Origin: Deltaproteobacteria bacterium
GTDB lineage: Bacteria; Myxococcota_A; Polyangia; Polyangiales; Polyangiaceae
Reading direction: 5' to 3'
DNA: 35,893 nt
Assembly: GCA_003235365.1 (NCBI GenBank)
Contig: QJWJ01000471.1
Location: 1 to 35,893 of the forward strand
The notes beneath the pieces were generated by a model. The model saw only the letters and a program-made list of their open reading frames with translations, did no database searches and was not told where the DNA came from. Each line of letters opens with the position of its first letter. The stretch's first letter is position 1. Shown one piece after another: positions 22,677 to 30,326 of this stretch. Made by a program: the position numbers and the translations under genes.

Positions 22677-24698
22677 ATGCCGGTGTGCAGCAAATGCGGA
22701 ACGTCCAACGAGCCGACGTTGAACAACTGCACGCGTTGTGGGAACGCGTTACCCCGACGAACGAAGCCCGCCGCGGGGCAAACGATGCTCGGCATGCCGG
22801 CGCCCAAGTCCACCCCCGGCTCGACTCCGGCAGCGCAGCCCCAACCCGTCGCGCAGTCCCAACCCGTCGCGCAGCCCCAACCCGTCGGGGCGGGCCCCCC
22901 ATCGGTGGCGGGCCCCAAGTCCGCCAAACAGACCCTACTCGGGCTGAACGCAAAGGACTTGTACGGCGCCGCACCAGCAGCGGTGCAAGCTCAGGGTCCA
23001 GGCAACTTCGACCCCAAACGCACGTTGATCGGCGGCATTGCAGCACCGACGTCGAGTGCTCCGCCCCCGGCGCGCGACGGTGCATCCCAAGCTCCCGCGG
23101 CCGCACCAGTTGGGCGCACGACACAGACGGGGCACTCGCCGGGTGAACGCTTGGCCCAACCCAAGCTTTCCAGCACGGCGATCCTTCACCCCGGAGGGGA
23201 CCAGGCAACCGCTGGCAGCACACTGCTCGGCATGCCCGCACCGTCGACTCCCCCCGAAGCGCCCGCCAATCAGCCGTCGGCGCAAGCGGCCGGCGCAGCA
23301 AGCCTTCAGGCCCCGACGCCCTCGCTCGGACAGCGGACGTTGCTCGGCGTGGCCGTGCCGGGCGTCGCACCGCTCAACCCCGGCGTCGAGCCGTTGGCTT
23401 CGCAGAGCAAGGGCACGGCGGCAGAGGATGCAACCCCCGCGCACGCGCGCTCTTCGGCACCACCGGTGATCAGCTCGGCGCCCCCCCCACCCGACGACGG
23501 CGACGACGAGTGGAAACCACACGCACGCAGGCAGCGTCTGAACGCAATGATGCTCCTCGGAGCCGCAGGCCTCTTGCTCGTGGTATTGGTGGGCTTCATG
23601 GCTTTGTGGGATCCGGCGCCTCCGCTACAAGTGCGCCTCGCCGCGGATCCGACCGGGAGCGAGCGGTTGGAGTTCACGTGCATGGATTGCCCCAGCGGAA
23701 GTCACGTCAGCTTCGGTGACAACCAGGCCAACTTCGAAGGCCAAACCGCCGTGTTGGCGATGGCCGAGCCGCTACCCATCGGCAACAACGACATCGAGGT
23801 GTCGCTCGAACGCGGCGGCATGGGCCGGGACGAACTGATCTCGTTGAGCGTCCCGGTTCGTTCGCGCGTGCAGGCCGACGTGACCCCACTGCGGCAGGGG
23901 GCCACCGCGCTCGACATCGTCGTACAGGCGGCAGACGAAGCCCAGGTCACGCTCGATGGCAACCGGGTATTCCTCGCCAAAGGCTCGGCGCGAGTCCCCC
24001 TGGAGCTGGGCGACGCCATCGTGGGCAACAGCGTGCAGAGCGAGCTATTCGAAAAGACCGTCACGTACTCGATCAGCGAACCCGATCAACCGGCCCACGA
24101 CGGCAGCCTGCAAGTCCGCCTGCCGATCGTCCCGCTGGCGGTCGACGCTCCACGCCGCATGTTGATCACCGAGTCCGAGCGCTTCATGTTGGCAGGTCAG
24201 ACCGCGCCGGGGGCGCGGCTCACGGTTGCAGGGAGCGCGATCCCAACGGCTGCCGACGGCAGCTTCGCGCAGCTGATGAGCATCGACTCGGTCGGAGAAA
24301 CGACGATCACCGTCCGCGCCGACGTCGATGGCCACGCGCCACGATTGGTACGCATTGCGATGAAACGCGTGCCGAAGCTCGAAGACGAAGCCAAGACGTT
24401 CGCCGAGTCGATCGACTACGCCAGCCTGCTCGCTGCAGCCACGGCAGGAAATGAACGCCGCGTCGCACTCGACGCCCAGGTCGACGAGGCCCGCGACAAG
24501 GCGCATTCCAGCGTGCTGCTTGCGCACGTGGACAAGGGTTGTGAGAACGCGCCGTGTTTGGTTCAAGTCCTGTGTGGGCAGCCCTTCCGCGGCAAGAAGG
24601 GCGACACGCTGCACGTGTTCGGCCTGGTTTCGGGCCGGATCGACGGTCCGGCGGGCAAACCCATCCCCGTCGTCGATGCGGCTTTCAGCGTAGACTGA
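22677..24698 (+). CDS. Zinc-ribbon membrane protein with repeated T-L-L-G motifs
   Basis: 673 residues from ATG 22677. A zinc ribbon (C4-x2-C7-x10-C18-x2-C21) opens the protein. A Pro/Ala-rich cytoplasmic stretch to residue 285 contains five copies of T-[ML]-[LI]-G at T36, T86, T116, T182 and T221, mostly preceded by Gln, Ser or Arg and followed by small hydrophobic residues (QTMLGMPAP, QTLLGL, RTLIGG, STLLGMPAP, RTLLGVAVP). One membrane helix follows at about 291-311 (MMLLGAAGLLLVVLVGFMAL). The C-terminal 360 residues are periplasmic, with beta-domain character and two Cys pairs (CMDC near 333, and CENAPC with a nearby VLCG near the end). The motifs could be phosphothreonine docking sites for FHA proteins or kinase targets. 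An exported propeller gene follows after five bases. Function unknown. Confidence 0.82.
   Translation: MPVCSKCGTSNEPTLNNCTRCGNALPRRTKPAAGQTMLGMPAPKSTPGSTPAAQPQPVAQSQPVAQPQPVGAGPPSVAGPKSAKQTLLGLNAKDLYGAAPAAVQAQGPGNFDPKRTLIGGIAAPTSSAPPPARDGASQAPAAAPVGRTTQTGHSPGERLAQPKLSSTAILHPGGDQATAGSTLLGMPAPSTPPEAPANQPSAQAAGAASLQAPTPSLGQRTLLGVAVPGVAPLNPGVEPLASQSKGTAAEDATPAHARSSAPPVISSAPPPPDDGDDEWKPHARRQRLNAMMLLGAAGLLLVVLVGFMALWDPAPPLQVRLAADPTGSERLEFTCMDCPSGSHVSFGDNQANFEGQTAVLAMAEPLPIGNNDIEVSLERGGMGRDELISLSVPVRSRVQADVTPLRQGATALDIVVQAADEAQVTLDGNRVFLAKGSARVPLELGDAIVGNSVQSELFEKTVTYSISEPDQPAHDGSLQVRLPIVPLAVDAPRRMLITESERFMLAGQTAPGARLTVAGSAIPTAADGSFAQLMSIDSVGETTITVRADVDGHAPRLVRIAMKRVPKLEDEAKTFAESIDYASLLAAATAGNERRVALDAQVDEARDKAHSSVLLAHVDKGCENAPCLVQVLCGQPFRGKKGDTLHVFGLVSGRIDGPAGKPIPVVDAAFSVD
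22841..22888 (+). repeat. 18-bp tandem repeat inside the zinc-ribbon gene
   Basis: CCAACCCGTCGCGCAGTC at 22841-22858 is repeated with one change at 22859-22876, and its first two thirds again to 22888. It encodes QPVAQSQPVAQPQPV in the linker before the second TLLG motif. It keeps the reading frame, so the linker length can vary by slippage without damage. Confidence 0.8.
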
Positions 24699-24703
24699 CG
24701 CCC

Positions 24704-25834
24704 ATGCGTAGAGTCGTTGCCCTCGTCGGTGCCGTGTTGAGCTGTGCGTGGCTGGCTGCGGCGCGGGCGGACTTCGATCCCACGGTCACTCACCGACTAT
24801 CCGCCCAGAACGCACACCGAACGGCGGCATTGCCCGTCGAGCCGCGCGTCGCGTGGCGAACACACCTCGGTGCCGAACTGTGCCCCGGTCTCGCCCCGAC
24901 GGGCCGCGACGGCGTGCTCGTCGCCACGCGCGACGCACGGCTGCTCGAGCTCGACTCGCGGGGCCGCGTGGCCTGGCAGCAGAATCTCGACTCGCCAGCG
25001 GTGATCGAACCGTTGGTTCTGCCAAACGGCGACCGGGTCACGATCACGGAGCAGCGCGTCTTTCGCAGCTTCTCTGCCACCGGCACCAGCCTGGCCGAGC
25101 GTCGCCTGCCGATGGCCAGTGGAGATCAGTGGGGAGTGGCAACGGCCATGGCCGACGGTTCACTCGTTGCCGCAACCAGCAGCCGAGCGTGGTGGCTGGA
25201 GAACGACGGCGCCGTGCGAAGCTGGGCGGATCTGGGAGCGAGCATCGACAGCCTCCTGCCCATGGGCGACGCGGTTTTGCTGGGCACTGATCTCGGCGAG
25301 GTCTTTTCCTGGGGTGGGCACCAGCGGCCCCAGCGCGTCAACGAGGGCAACGGCTACACTCGCATCGCCGCGTGGACGGGCTCGGGCACGTGGCTGCAGG
25401 CGACCCAGCGTGCACTGTCGATCGGTCGCCTGGGCTCGACGCCCCAGTTGCGCTGGGAGCTCGCTGCCGGCGAAGGTACATTTTGGGGTCGCCCCCTGGG
25501 CTTGCCACCGAACCGCGCGGCAGCTCGACTGACTCCGGATCTGCTCGTCGTGTTCAGCGGCGACGGCGAACGGCGTCTGATGCTGAGCAAGACCGTGCCG
25601 GCAAAGGGCGCCATCCCGCCACCAATGTGGTCCGGCCCGCGGGGGCAGATCGCGTTGTTCGCCAACGATGGACGCCTGGCCCAGGTGAGCGCCGGCGGAG
25701 CGCTGAGCTTCGTGCCCGACGTCGAGTGCGCAGCCCCATCGGCGCTGGCTTCGACGGCTGCGGGGATGCTCGTCGCAAGTTGTTCCAACGGGACCCTCTT
25801 CGGCATCGAAGAGGGACGCGACCCACCTCGCTGA
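24704..25834 (+). CDS. Exported PQQ/BamB-like beta-propeller protein
   Basis: 376 residues. MRRVVALVGAVLSCAWLAAARA is a signal peptide with cleavage before DFD, so the protein is exported; there is no lipobox at the cleavage site. The mature part is a repeat protein with PQQ-quinoprotein-like blades: VAWRTHLGAELCPG, GVLVATRDARLLELDSRGRVAWQ, DGSLVAATSSRAWWLENDGAV, DAVLLGTDLGEVFSWG, QIALFANDGRLAQVSAGGAL and GMLVASCSNGTLFGIE. Quinone-binding residues cannot be recognised, so it is probably a scaffold or ligand-binding propeller, like BamB, rather than a dehydrogenase. The ATG is five bases after the stop of the zinc-ribbon gene, so the two are co-transcribed and may act together in the periplasm. 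Confidence 0.85.
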   Translation: MRRVVALVGAVLSCAWLAAARADFDPTVTHRLSAQNAHRTAALPVEPRVAWRTHLGAELCPGLAPTGRDGVLVATRDARLLELDSRGRVAWQQNLDSPAVIEPLVLPNGDRVTITEQRVFRSFSATGTSLAERRLPMASGDQWGVATAMADGSLVAATSSRAWWLENDGAVRSWADLGASIDSLLPMGDAVLLGTDLGEVFSWGGHQRPQRVNEGNGYTRIAAWTGSGTWLQATQRALSIGRLGSTPQLRWELAAGEGTFWGRPLGLPPNRAAARLTPDLLVVFSGDGERRLMLSKTVPAKGAIPPPMWSGPRGQIALFANDGRLAQVSAGGALSFVPDVECAAPSALASTAAGMLVASCSNGTLFGIEEGRDPPR

Positions 25835-25886
25835 CCGGTTTCACTGTCGCGCGCCCACGCTGGTCGGGATGGATCGGACCCGAACT

Positions 25887-25940
25887 TGCTTTCTTGGGTC
25901 GATTCGTGCCGAATGCTTTCTTGGGTCGATTCGCGCCGAA
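25887..25940. repeat. 27-bp direct repeat, two copies, in the gap before erpA
   Basis: Two adjacent copies of a 27-base unit (25887-25913 and 25914-25940) start with TGCTTTCTTGGGTCGATTCG and differ by one T/C change. They lie in the 300-base gap between the propeller gene and erpA (25835-26134), which otherwise holds no gene I can support, only an erpA promoter at its right end. A degraded third copy may precede them near 25868. They could be a slippage product or a regulator binding array, but lie about 150 bases upstream of the promoter. Confidence 0.85.
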
Positions 25941-26084
25941 GCGGAGCGCGGCGCTTCCCACGCGGCCCCTCGAGTACGGGTATGCCGCCGCTTGCAGGGC
26001 ACCGACTCTCGCGGCTCAGGCCCGCTGCACGAGAAACGACGCCGCACCGAGGAAGCACGCCGGAGCATCGCCCGTTCGCCACCC

Positions 26085-26113
26085 TTTACATTCGCGGGTC
26101 CCTTGCCATATTT
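26085..26113 (+). promoter_or_regulatory. Sigma-70-like promoter of erpA
   Basis: TTTACA at 26085-26090 (five of six matches) and CATATT at 26107-26112 (or ATATTT one base on) are 16-17 bases apart. The predicted start lies near 26119, leaving a short leader with the ribosome binding site TTGGAG at 26125-26130. No IscR-like or other palindrome is obvious over the promoter. Confidence 0.5.
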
Positions 26114-26134
26114 CACTGTCCCATTGGAGTCGCC

Positions 26135-26458
26135 ATGATCTCGATCACGAAAGTCGCCGCCGAAAAAGTCACCGAAATCGCCAGCACGGAAGGCCTCGAG
26201 GGCCAAGGTCTGCGGCTGCGGGTGATTGGCGGTGGTTGCGCCGGTTTTCAGTACGACCTGTACTTCGAGGAAAACCCCACGGAATTCGACGAGAAGTTCG
26301 AGTCCCGGGGGATCCCCCTGTACATCGACCCACTGAGCTACCAGTACCTGGACGGCACCGAGATCGACTATGTCGAAGGCGCGATGGGCTCTGGGTTCAA
26401 GTTCGGCAACCCGAACGTGACGAGCACCTGCGGCTGCGGCTCGTCGTTCAACGTCTGA
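26135..26458 (+). CDS. erpA: Iron-sulfur cluster insertion protein ErpA (A-type carrier)
   Basis: 107-residue A-type carrier that passes [4Fe-4S] or [2Fe-2S] clusters to apo-enzymes in the cytoplasm. The three cluster-binding cysteines are C35 in GGGCAGFQY, and C99 and C101 in TSTCGCGSSF, exactly as in ErpA/IscA; the GFQY and NPN-x3-TCGCGSSF details favour ErpA. YIDPLSYQYLDGTEIDYVEG is the family's conserved middle. ATG 26135 is preceded by TTGGAG. No isc or suf gene is adjacent, so it is transcribed alone from its own promoter. The frame stays open upstream to 25886 but that extension is not conserved sequence. Confidence 0.96.
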   Translation: MISITKVAAEKVTEIASTEGLEGQGLRLRVIGGGCAGFQYDLYFEENPTEFDEKFESRGIPLYIDPLSYQYLDGTEIDYVEGAMGSGFKFGNPNVTSTCGCGSSFNV

Positions 26459-26590
26459 CGCGCCGCGCGGTGAGCAGCCACTTACTGAACCGCCGGCCAG
26501 TGGCTAGAAAAACCTCCTAGCGAGCGGAACCGCCCTCGCGGACGCCTCGTACCCCTCACTAGCCCCCCACGGGCGCGAAACGAGGAAACG

Positions 26591-27493
26591 ATGGCCTACG
26601 CACCGAACTCAGTAAATTCCGGCTCCGAGTACCTAGCCCAGATCCGAGAATTTCAGCCCCTGTCCCGCGAGGCGGAGAACGAGTTGGCCGTGGCGTTCCG
26701 AGATCACCAAGACTCGGCCGCTGGCGACAAGCTCGTGCGAGCTCACCTGCGCTACGTGGTCGCCACCGCGGCCAAGTACAAGCGCTACGGTGTTCCCATG
26801 CAGGAGCTCATCGCCGAAGGCAACTTCGGTCTGGTGCACGCCCTGCGCAAGTTCGACCCGGACCGCGGATTCCGCTTCGTCACCTACGCCGCGTACTGGA
26901 TCCGCGCGTACATCCTCAACCACATCATTCGTTCCTGGAGTCTGGTCGGCTCCGGCTCCGGTGCCCTGCGCTCGAAGATGTTCTTCAAGCTGCGTCGCGA
27001 GCGCGTTCGTTTGGCCAACCTGGTCGGTGACCGAGACACGGCCGAAGAGATGTTGGCTCAGCAAATGAACGTCACCCGACCGCAGCTGACCAACATGCTG
27101 CGGCGTCTGGAAAGCCGCGACGTCTCCCTCGACGGCAAGGTGTACGACGATTCGGCCACGACCCTGGTCGACACCCTGGTCTCCGACGATGAAGATCAGG
27201 AGAGCAGCCTGCTCAACGACGAGATCAACGAACACCTCGGCGGCGCGGTGCAACAAGCGGTTTCCCGCCTCGACCCCCGCGAGCGCTACATCGTCGAACA
27301 GCGTCTGATGGCCGACCCAGAAGAACGAGTGAGTTTGGCCGAAATAGGTCGAATCCTGGGTGTCTCTCGTGAGCGCGCCCGTCAGCTCGAAGCTCGCGCC
27401 AAGCTGAAACTGCGCAATCAACTGGTGACGATGCCCGACGAGGCACGGCCCCAGTGGCTCACCTCCGAGCTCGTTGCGCGCTCCGCAGCTTGA
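26591..27493 (+). CDS. rpoH: RNA polymerase sigma factor, RpoH (sigma-32) type
   Basis: 300-residue group 3 sigma factor. Region 2 runs from about LVRAHLRYVVATAAKYKRYG to VTYAAYWIRAYILNHI, with the -10-reading helix. The RpoH box is visible as RSKMFFKLRR at about 127-136, the hallmark of heat-shock sigma factors and their DnaK/FtsH-linked control. Region 4 has VSLAEIGRILGVSRERARQLEARA as the -35-binding helix-turn-helix. ATG 26591 is preceded by GAGGAA. Myxobacteria carry several RpoH-like factors (SigB and SigC in Myxococcus) that act in development rather than simple heat shock, so its regulon cannot be named. It lies between erpA and the RNase P RNA gene, all on +. A 7-base inverted repeat (26476-26482, 26499-26505) precedes it. 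Confidence 0.94.
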   Translation: MAYAPNSVNSGSEYLAQIREFQPLSREAENELAVAFRDHQDSAAGDKLVRAHLRYVVATAAKYKRYGVPMQELIAEGNFGLVHALRKFDPDRGFRFVTYAAYWIRAYILNHIIRSWSLVGSGSGALRSKMFFKLRRERVRLANLVGDRDTAEEMLAQQMNVTRPQLTNMLRRLESRDVSLDGKVYDDSATTLVDTLVSDDEDQESSLLNDEINEHLGGAVQQAVSRLDPRERYIVEQRLMADPEERVSLAEIGRILGVSRERARQLEARAKLKLRNQLVTMPDEARPQWLTSELVARSAA

Positions 27494-27581
27494 AGTGCTT
27501 TCATCCCCTCTCCTTCCTCCTCCTGTACGCCAACACGCCGGGCAACCCCGCTGGATTACGGCCCGAGACCATGTTAGGTGG

Positions 27582-27955
27582 CCTCGGGTCGGGCCGCAGC
27601 GGCGGTCGCTCGGCGTTTCGGCGTCGAGAGGAAAGTCCGGGCTCCGTAGAGCAGAGTGCCGGGTAACCCCCGGTGAGGATAAGCCTCGAGGAAAGTGCCA
27701 CAGAAAACAGACCGCTCCGTCTTCGGACGGAGTAAGGGTGAAACGGCGGAGTAAGAGCCCACCGCGTCTTCGGTAACGAAGACGGCACGGAAAACCCCAC
27801 TCGGAGCAAGGCCATGTAGGAAGGCGCTCGAGGGCTGCTCGCCCGAGCCTTTGGGTAGGCCGCTAGAGCCCGCGGGTAACTTCGGGCCAAGAGGAATGAT
27901 CGCCACCGCTCCGGCGGCAACAGAACCCGGCTTACGAGCGGACCGACACGGCGCC
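27582..27955 (+). ncRNA. rnpB: RNase P RNA, bacterial type A
   Basis: Catalytic RNA of ribonuclease P, which trims tRNA 5' ends. The universally conserved elements are present in order: GAGGAAAGTCCGGGCTCC (27628-27645), then an AGGGTGAAACGGCGGAGTAA block and AGAGCCCACC, GGAGCAAGGCCA, AAGAGGAATGATCGCC, and ACAGAACCCGGCTTA (27920-27934). Helix P1 pairs GTCGGGCCGC (27588-27597) with GCGGACCGAC (27938-27947) apart from one mismatch. The ends are estimated from P1 to within several bases. It starts about 90 bases after the rpoH stop and ends at a strong terminator. Open frames drawn across this stretch on either strand are not genes. Confidence 0.97.
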
Positions 27956-27986
27956 CCCTTCGCAAGGAGGGGGCGTCTTCTTTTTC
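27952..27986 (+). terminator. Rho-independent terminator of rnpB
   Basis: CGCCCCC pairs with GGGGGCG (with CTT/AGG able to extend the stem inside) and the hairpin is followed at once by TCTTCTTTTT. It directly follows the RNase P RNA P1 helix. A textbook intrinsic terminator. Confidence 0.85.
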
Positions 27987-28132
27987 GCCAATCGGCGATT
28001 GGAAGTTCCTACGACGACGACCGACGAGGACTACTCCAGCAAACGCAGTCAAGTCGGTCGACCCCTTGCGCGGACACCCCCGGAGTTCGAGCGAACCGCG
28101 TCCCCACGCACGCCGAGCAGCTCGATCGTCCC

Positions 28133-28753
28133 TCACGGGCAGGAGCGGCGCACACGCCAAATCGCCGAGACGGTGTCTCCGCGGCGCGACGCAAAGTACA
28201 ACGCGCTGCCGTCCCGGGTGAGCTCTGGGCCGTAGTCCAGGTCCGTACTGCTCAATTCGGGCAAGTGGACAGGAGCGGAGAAAGGCTCGTCGACACTCGC
28301 TCGAACCGCTCGATAGAAGTCCGGTCCGCCGAGTCCTCCGGCCCGGCTCGAGACGAAAATGACCTCGCGCTGGTCTGCGGAAACGGCAATGCCCCCTTCG
28401 TCGCTCGTCGTGTTCAACTCATCCACGGCGTTCGGAGCGGCGAAAGCGTCGCTGGCCTGGCCGCGGGTCGCTCGCCAGATGTCGACCGACCCCGCTCGGT
28501 CCGAAGCGAAGTAGATAGTCCGCTCGTCAGCGGAGATCCACGGAAGGTGATCGAGCCCCGGAGAGTTGAGACTCGAAAGCTCCGTCACCGTGTCAAACGG
28601 GGAGTTGGTGTCCGCGCGAGTCGCGACGAACAGATCTTCGCTGCCGCTCGTCGATCGGTCCGAGTAGAAATACAGAGAGCGACCGTCGAGGCTGAGGTGG
28701 GGCGTTCCGTCGCCGGTGCCTGATGTCAGCGGAGCAGCCGCCACCAACGCCAA
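28133..28753 (-). pseudogene. Truncated TolB/PD40-type beta-propeller remnant
   Basis: The 206-residue frame contains three to four PD40/WD40-like TolB repeats: GTPHLSLDGRSLYFYSDRS, HLPWISADERTIYFASDRAG, GGIAVSADQREVIFVSSRAG and YGPELTRDGSALYFASRRG. These blades normally belong to exported or lipoprotein propellers of 350 residues or more. Here no ATG or signal peptide exists; the only usable start is TTG 28753, and the frame remains open for about 100 bases upstream without a plausible beginning. The reading frame itself is intact and ends in RVRRSCP. I therefore read it as the 3' part of a gene that lost its 5' end, although a real cytoplasmic protein with TTG start is not excluded. Confidence 0.55.
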
Positions 28754-28794
28754 TCGCTGACTCGAGTGATGGCCTTGACGCGGTCCATCCCGCC

Positions 28795-28950
28795 TTAGGC
28801 GACTGATGCCAGACGAGCCCGGTGCGGCAGTTCGTCGGGGCGTTCGCCGTGGTAGTCGTCGACCGCGGCGACCTCGAATTGCACCATGGGATGAACGAAC
28901 CTCACCGCCGGAAGTTGCTCGATGAGCTCAATCGCCTCGGACAGACGCAT
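28795..28950 (-). pseudogene. Orphan 3' coding remnant
   Basis: On the minus strand a frame ending at TAA 28795 reads as protein-like sequence: SNFTFGPPKAMRLSEAIEL continuing with EQLPAVRFVHPMVQFEVAAV and DDYHGERPDELPHRARLASV. The only ATG (28950) lies in the middle of that stretch and has no ribosome binding site; the same frame is closed by TGA just upstream near 29004. Codon use is like the neighbouring genes. I take it as the tail of a gene whose front has been deleted. It lies in the 311-base gap between the propeller remnant and kinase A, which otherwise holds nothing I can support. Family not recognised. Confidence 0.45.
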
Positions 28951-29064
28951 TGCCTTTGGCGGGCCAAAGGTGAAGTTCGAGTTCAGGTCGGGGCGGCTGT
29001 CTCACTGCGCAGGAGCGCCTGTCTCGGCAAACGACCATCCCTGTCTCGGTGCGCGCTCGGGCGT

Positions 29065-30264
29065 TCAAGAACTGCGAAATGATTCTGGGGCCGGCCGTGG
29101 CGGGTCTGACTCGCACGGTGGTGGCGACGCCGAGGTGGAGCGACGCTCGTTGGCCAACCCAACGAATAGATGCCGAGGCAGGCGCCGCTCGTGAGTGGAA
29201 AGGAAGTCGAGGAGCTTGCGTTGCTCGGGGTCGATTCGCTGTCGAACCACCGTTGCGACATCCGACGGCAACACCAGCCGTCCCTCGGACACGAGCCACT
29301 CCTCCAGCGCGAGACGCATCTCGTCGGCAGTTTGAAAACGCTCGTGAGGCTCAGTTGCGAGGGCGCGTACCACGATGCTCTGCAACGGCTTGGGGTAGGT
29401 TGGGTCGAGTGAACACGGAAGCTGATACTCCCCGCGAACGACACGCCCCAGCGCCTGAGGTCCCCCACCGAACGGCCGTCTCCCCACCGTCGCCAGGTAC
29501 AGGACGCAGCCCAGCGAATGAACGTCGGCGCGACGGTCCACTCGACCACTGAGGGCTTGCTCCGGTGCGATGTAGGCGAAGTTCCCTTTGATGTCGCCAG
29601 TGCGCGTTCGCGTGTGGTACTGCACGCGCGCCTTGGCGATGCCAAAATCACTGATTTTGACTTGCCCGTCGAGCGATACCAGGATGTTCGGGGGCGAGAC
29701 GTCGCGGTGCACCACTCCCAGCGGGTTACCCTCGGGATCGGTGGCTTCGTGGGCGGCGTGAAGGCCCGCGCAAGCTTCGGAAACAATCCGTGCCGCGACG
29801 TCGTGTGGTAACCCCTGAATGCCACTGGGACTTTGCAACAGTCCCCTCAGCGAATCGCCGATGACCAGTTCGAGTACCATGAACAGCAGTCCCTGATCTT
29901 GTCTCAGATCCCGCACCTCACACACGTTGGGATGGCGGATCGTCGACGCCACCATTGCCTCGTCCAGGAACATGCGGCGGTATTCGGGATCACGTTGGTA
30001 CTCGCCGAGCACCAATTTCAAAGCCACCGGCCTTGCCAGCCCGCCGTTTTGGACATTCGCTGCCCACACTTCCGCCATGGCGCCCGACCCGAGCAACCTC
30101 GATAGCCGATACTCACCCACCACTTCGCCGGATCGGAACGTCGCGCCCCGCCCCCTGACGGGATCGGAATGTGCGCTCCCCGCTGGATGGCCTAGTTCGA
30201 CTTCGTCCTTGGGCAAGATAATCGAATCTAGCGCAGCTGCATGTGCCAAGCTAGCGAGCAGCAC
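29065..30264 (-). CDS. Ser/Thr protein kinase A, cytoplasmic
   Basis: 399 residues from GTG 30264; the first 45 residues are poorly determined and a later TTG start near 30222 is possible. A Hanks-type kinase domain covers about 51-330: a glycine loop LLGSGAMAEVW (GxGxxA), K83 in VALKLV, HRDVSPPNIL at 186-195, DFGIAKA at 206 and YIAPEQ. The SDVATVVRQRIDPEQRKLLDFL tail matches the equivalent tail of kinase C. There is no membrane helix, unlike kinase B, so it acts in the cytoplasm. The usual HRDxK lysine is Ser, as is common in the myxobacterial kinase group. It is divergent from the FHA-sigma54 activator across 62 bases, which makes that activator a likely substrate. Confidence 0.92.
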   Translation of the reverse strand: MLLASLAHAAALDSIILPKDEVELGHPAGSAHSDPVRGRGATFRSGEVVGEYRLSRLLGSGAMAEVWAANVQNGGLARPVALKLVLGEYQRDPEYRRMFLDEAMVASTIRHPNVCEVRDLRQDQGLLFMVLELVIGDSLRGLLQSPSGIQGLPHDVAARIVSEACAGLHAAHEATDPEGNPLGVVHRDVSPPNILVSLDGQVKISDFGIAKARVQYHTRTRTGDIKGNFAYIAPEQALSGRVDRRADVHSLGCVLYLATVGRRPFGGGPQALGRVVRGEYQLPCSLDPTYPKPLQSIVVRALATEPHERFQTADEMRLALEEWLVSEGRLVLPSDVATVVRQRIDPEQRKLLDFLSTHERRLPRHLFVGLANERRSTSASPPPCESDPPRPAPESFRSS

Positions 30265-30326
30265 CGCGTCTCCGTGTTATCTCGTCCGTGTAGGGTGATG
30301 CGGCACTGCGGTACCCATCACAGAAC

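Noticed and set aside
26476..26505. Seven-base inverted repeat before rpoH as a terminator or RNA thermometer
   Set aside because: It is followed by an A tract rather than T on the plus strand, and does not pair with the ribosome binding site, so neither role is supported.
27501..28160. Minus-strand open frame of 219 codons
   Set aside because: It crosses the RNase P RNA gene and its terminator, so the open frame is a by-product of the structured RNA sequence.
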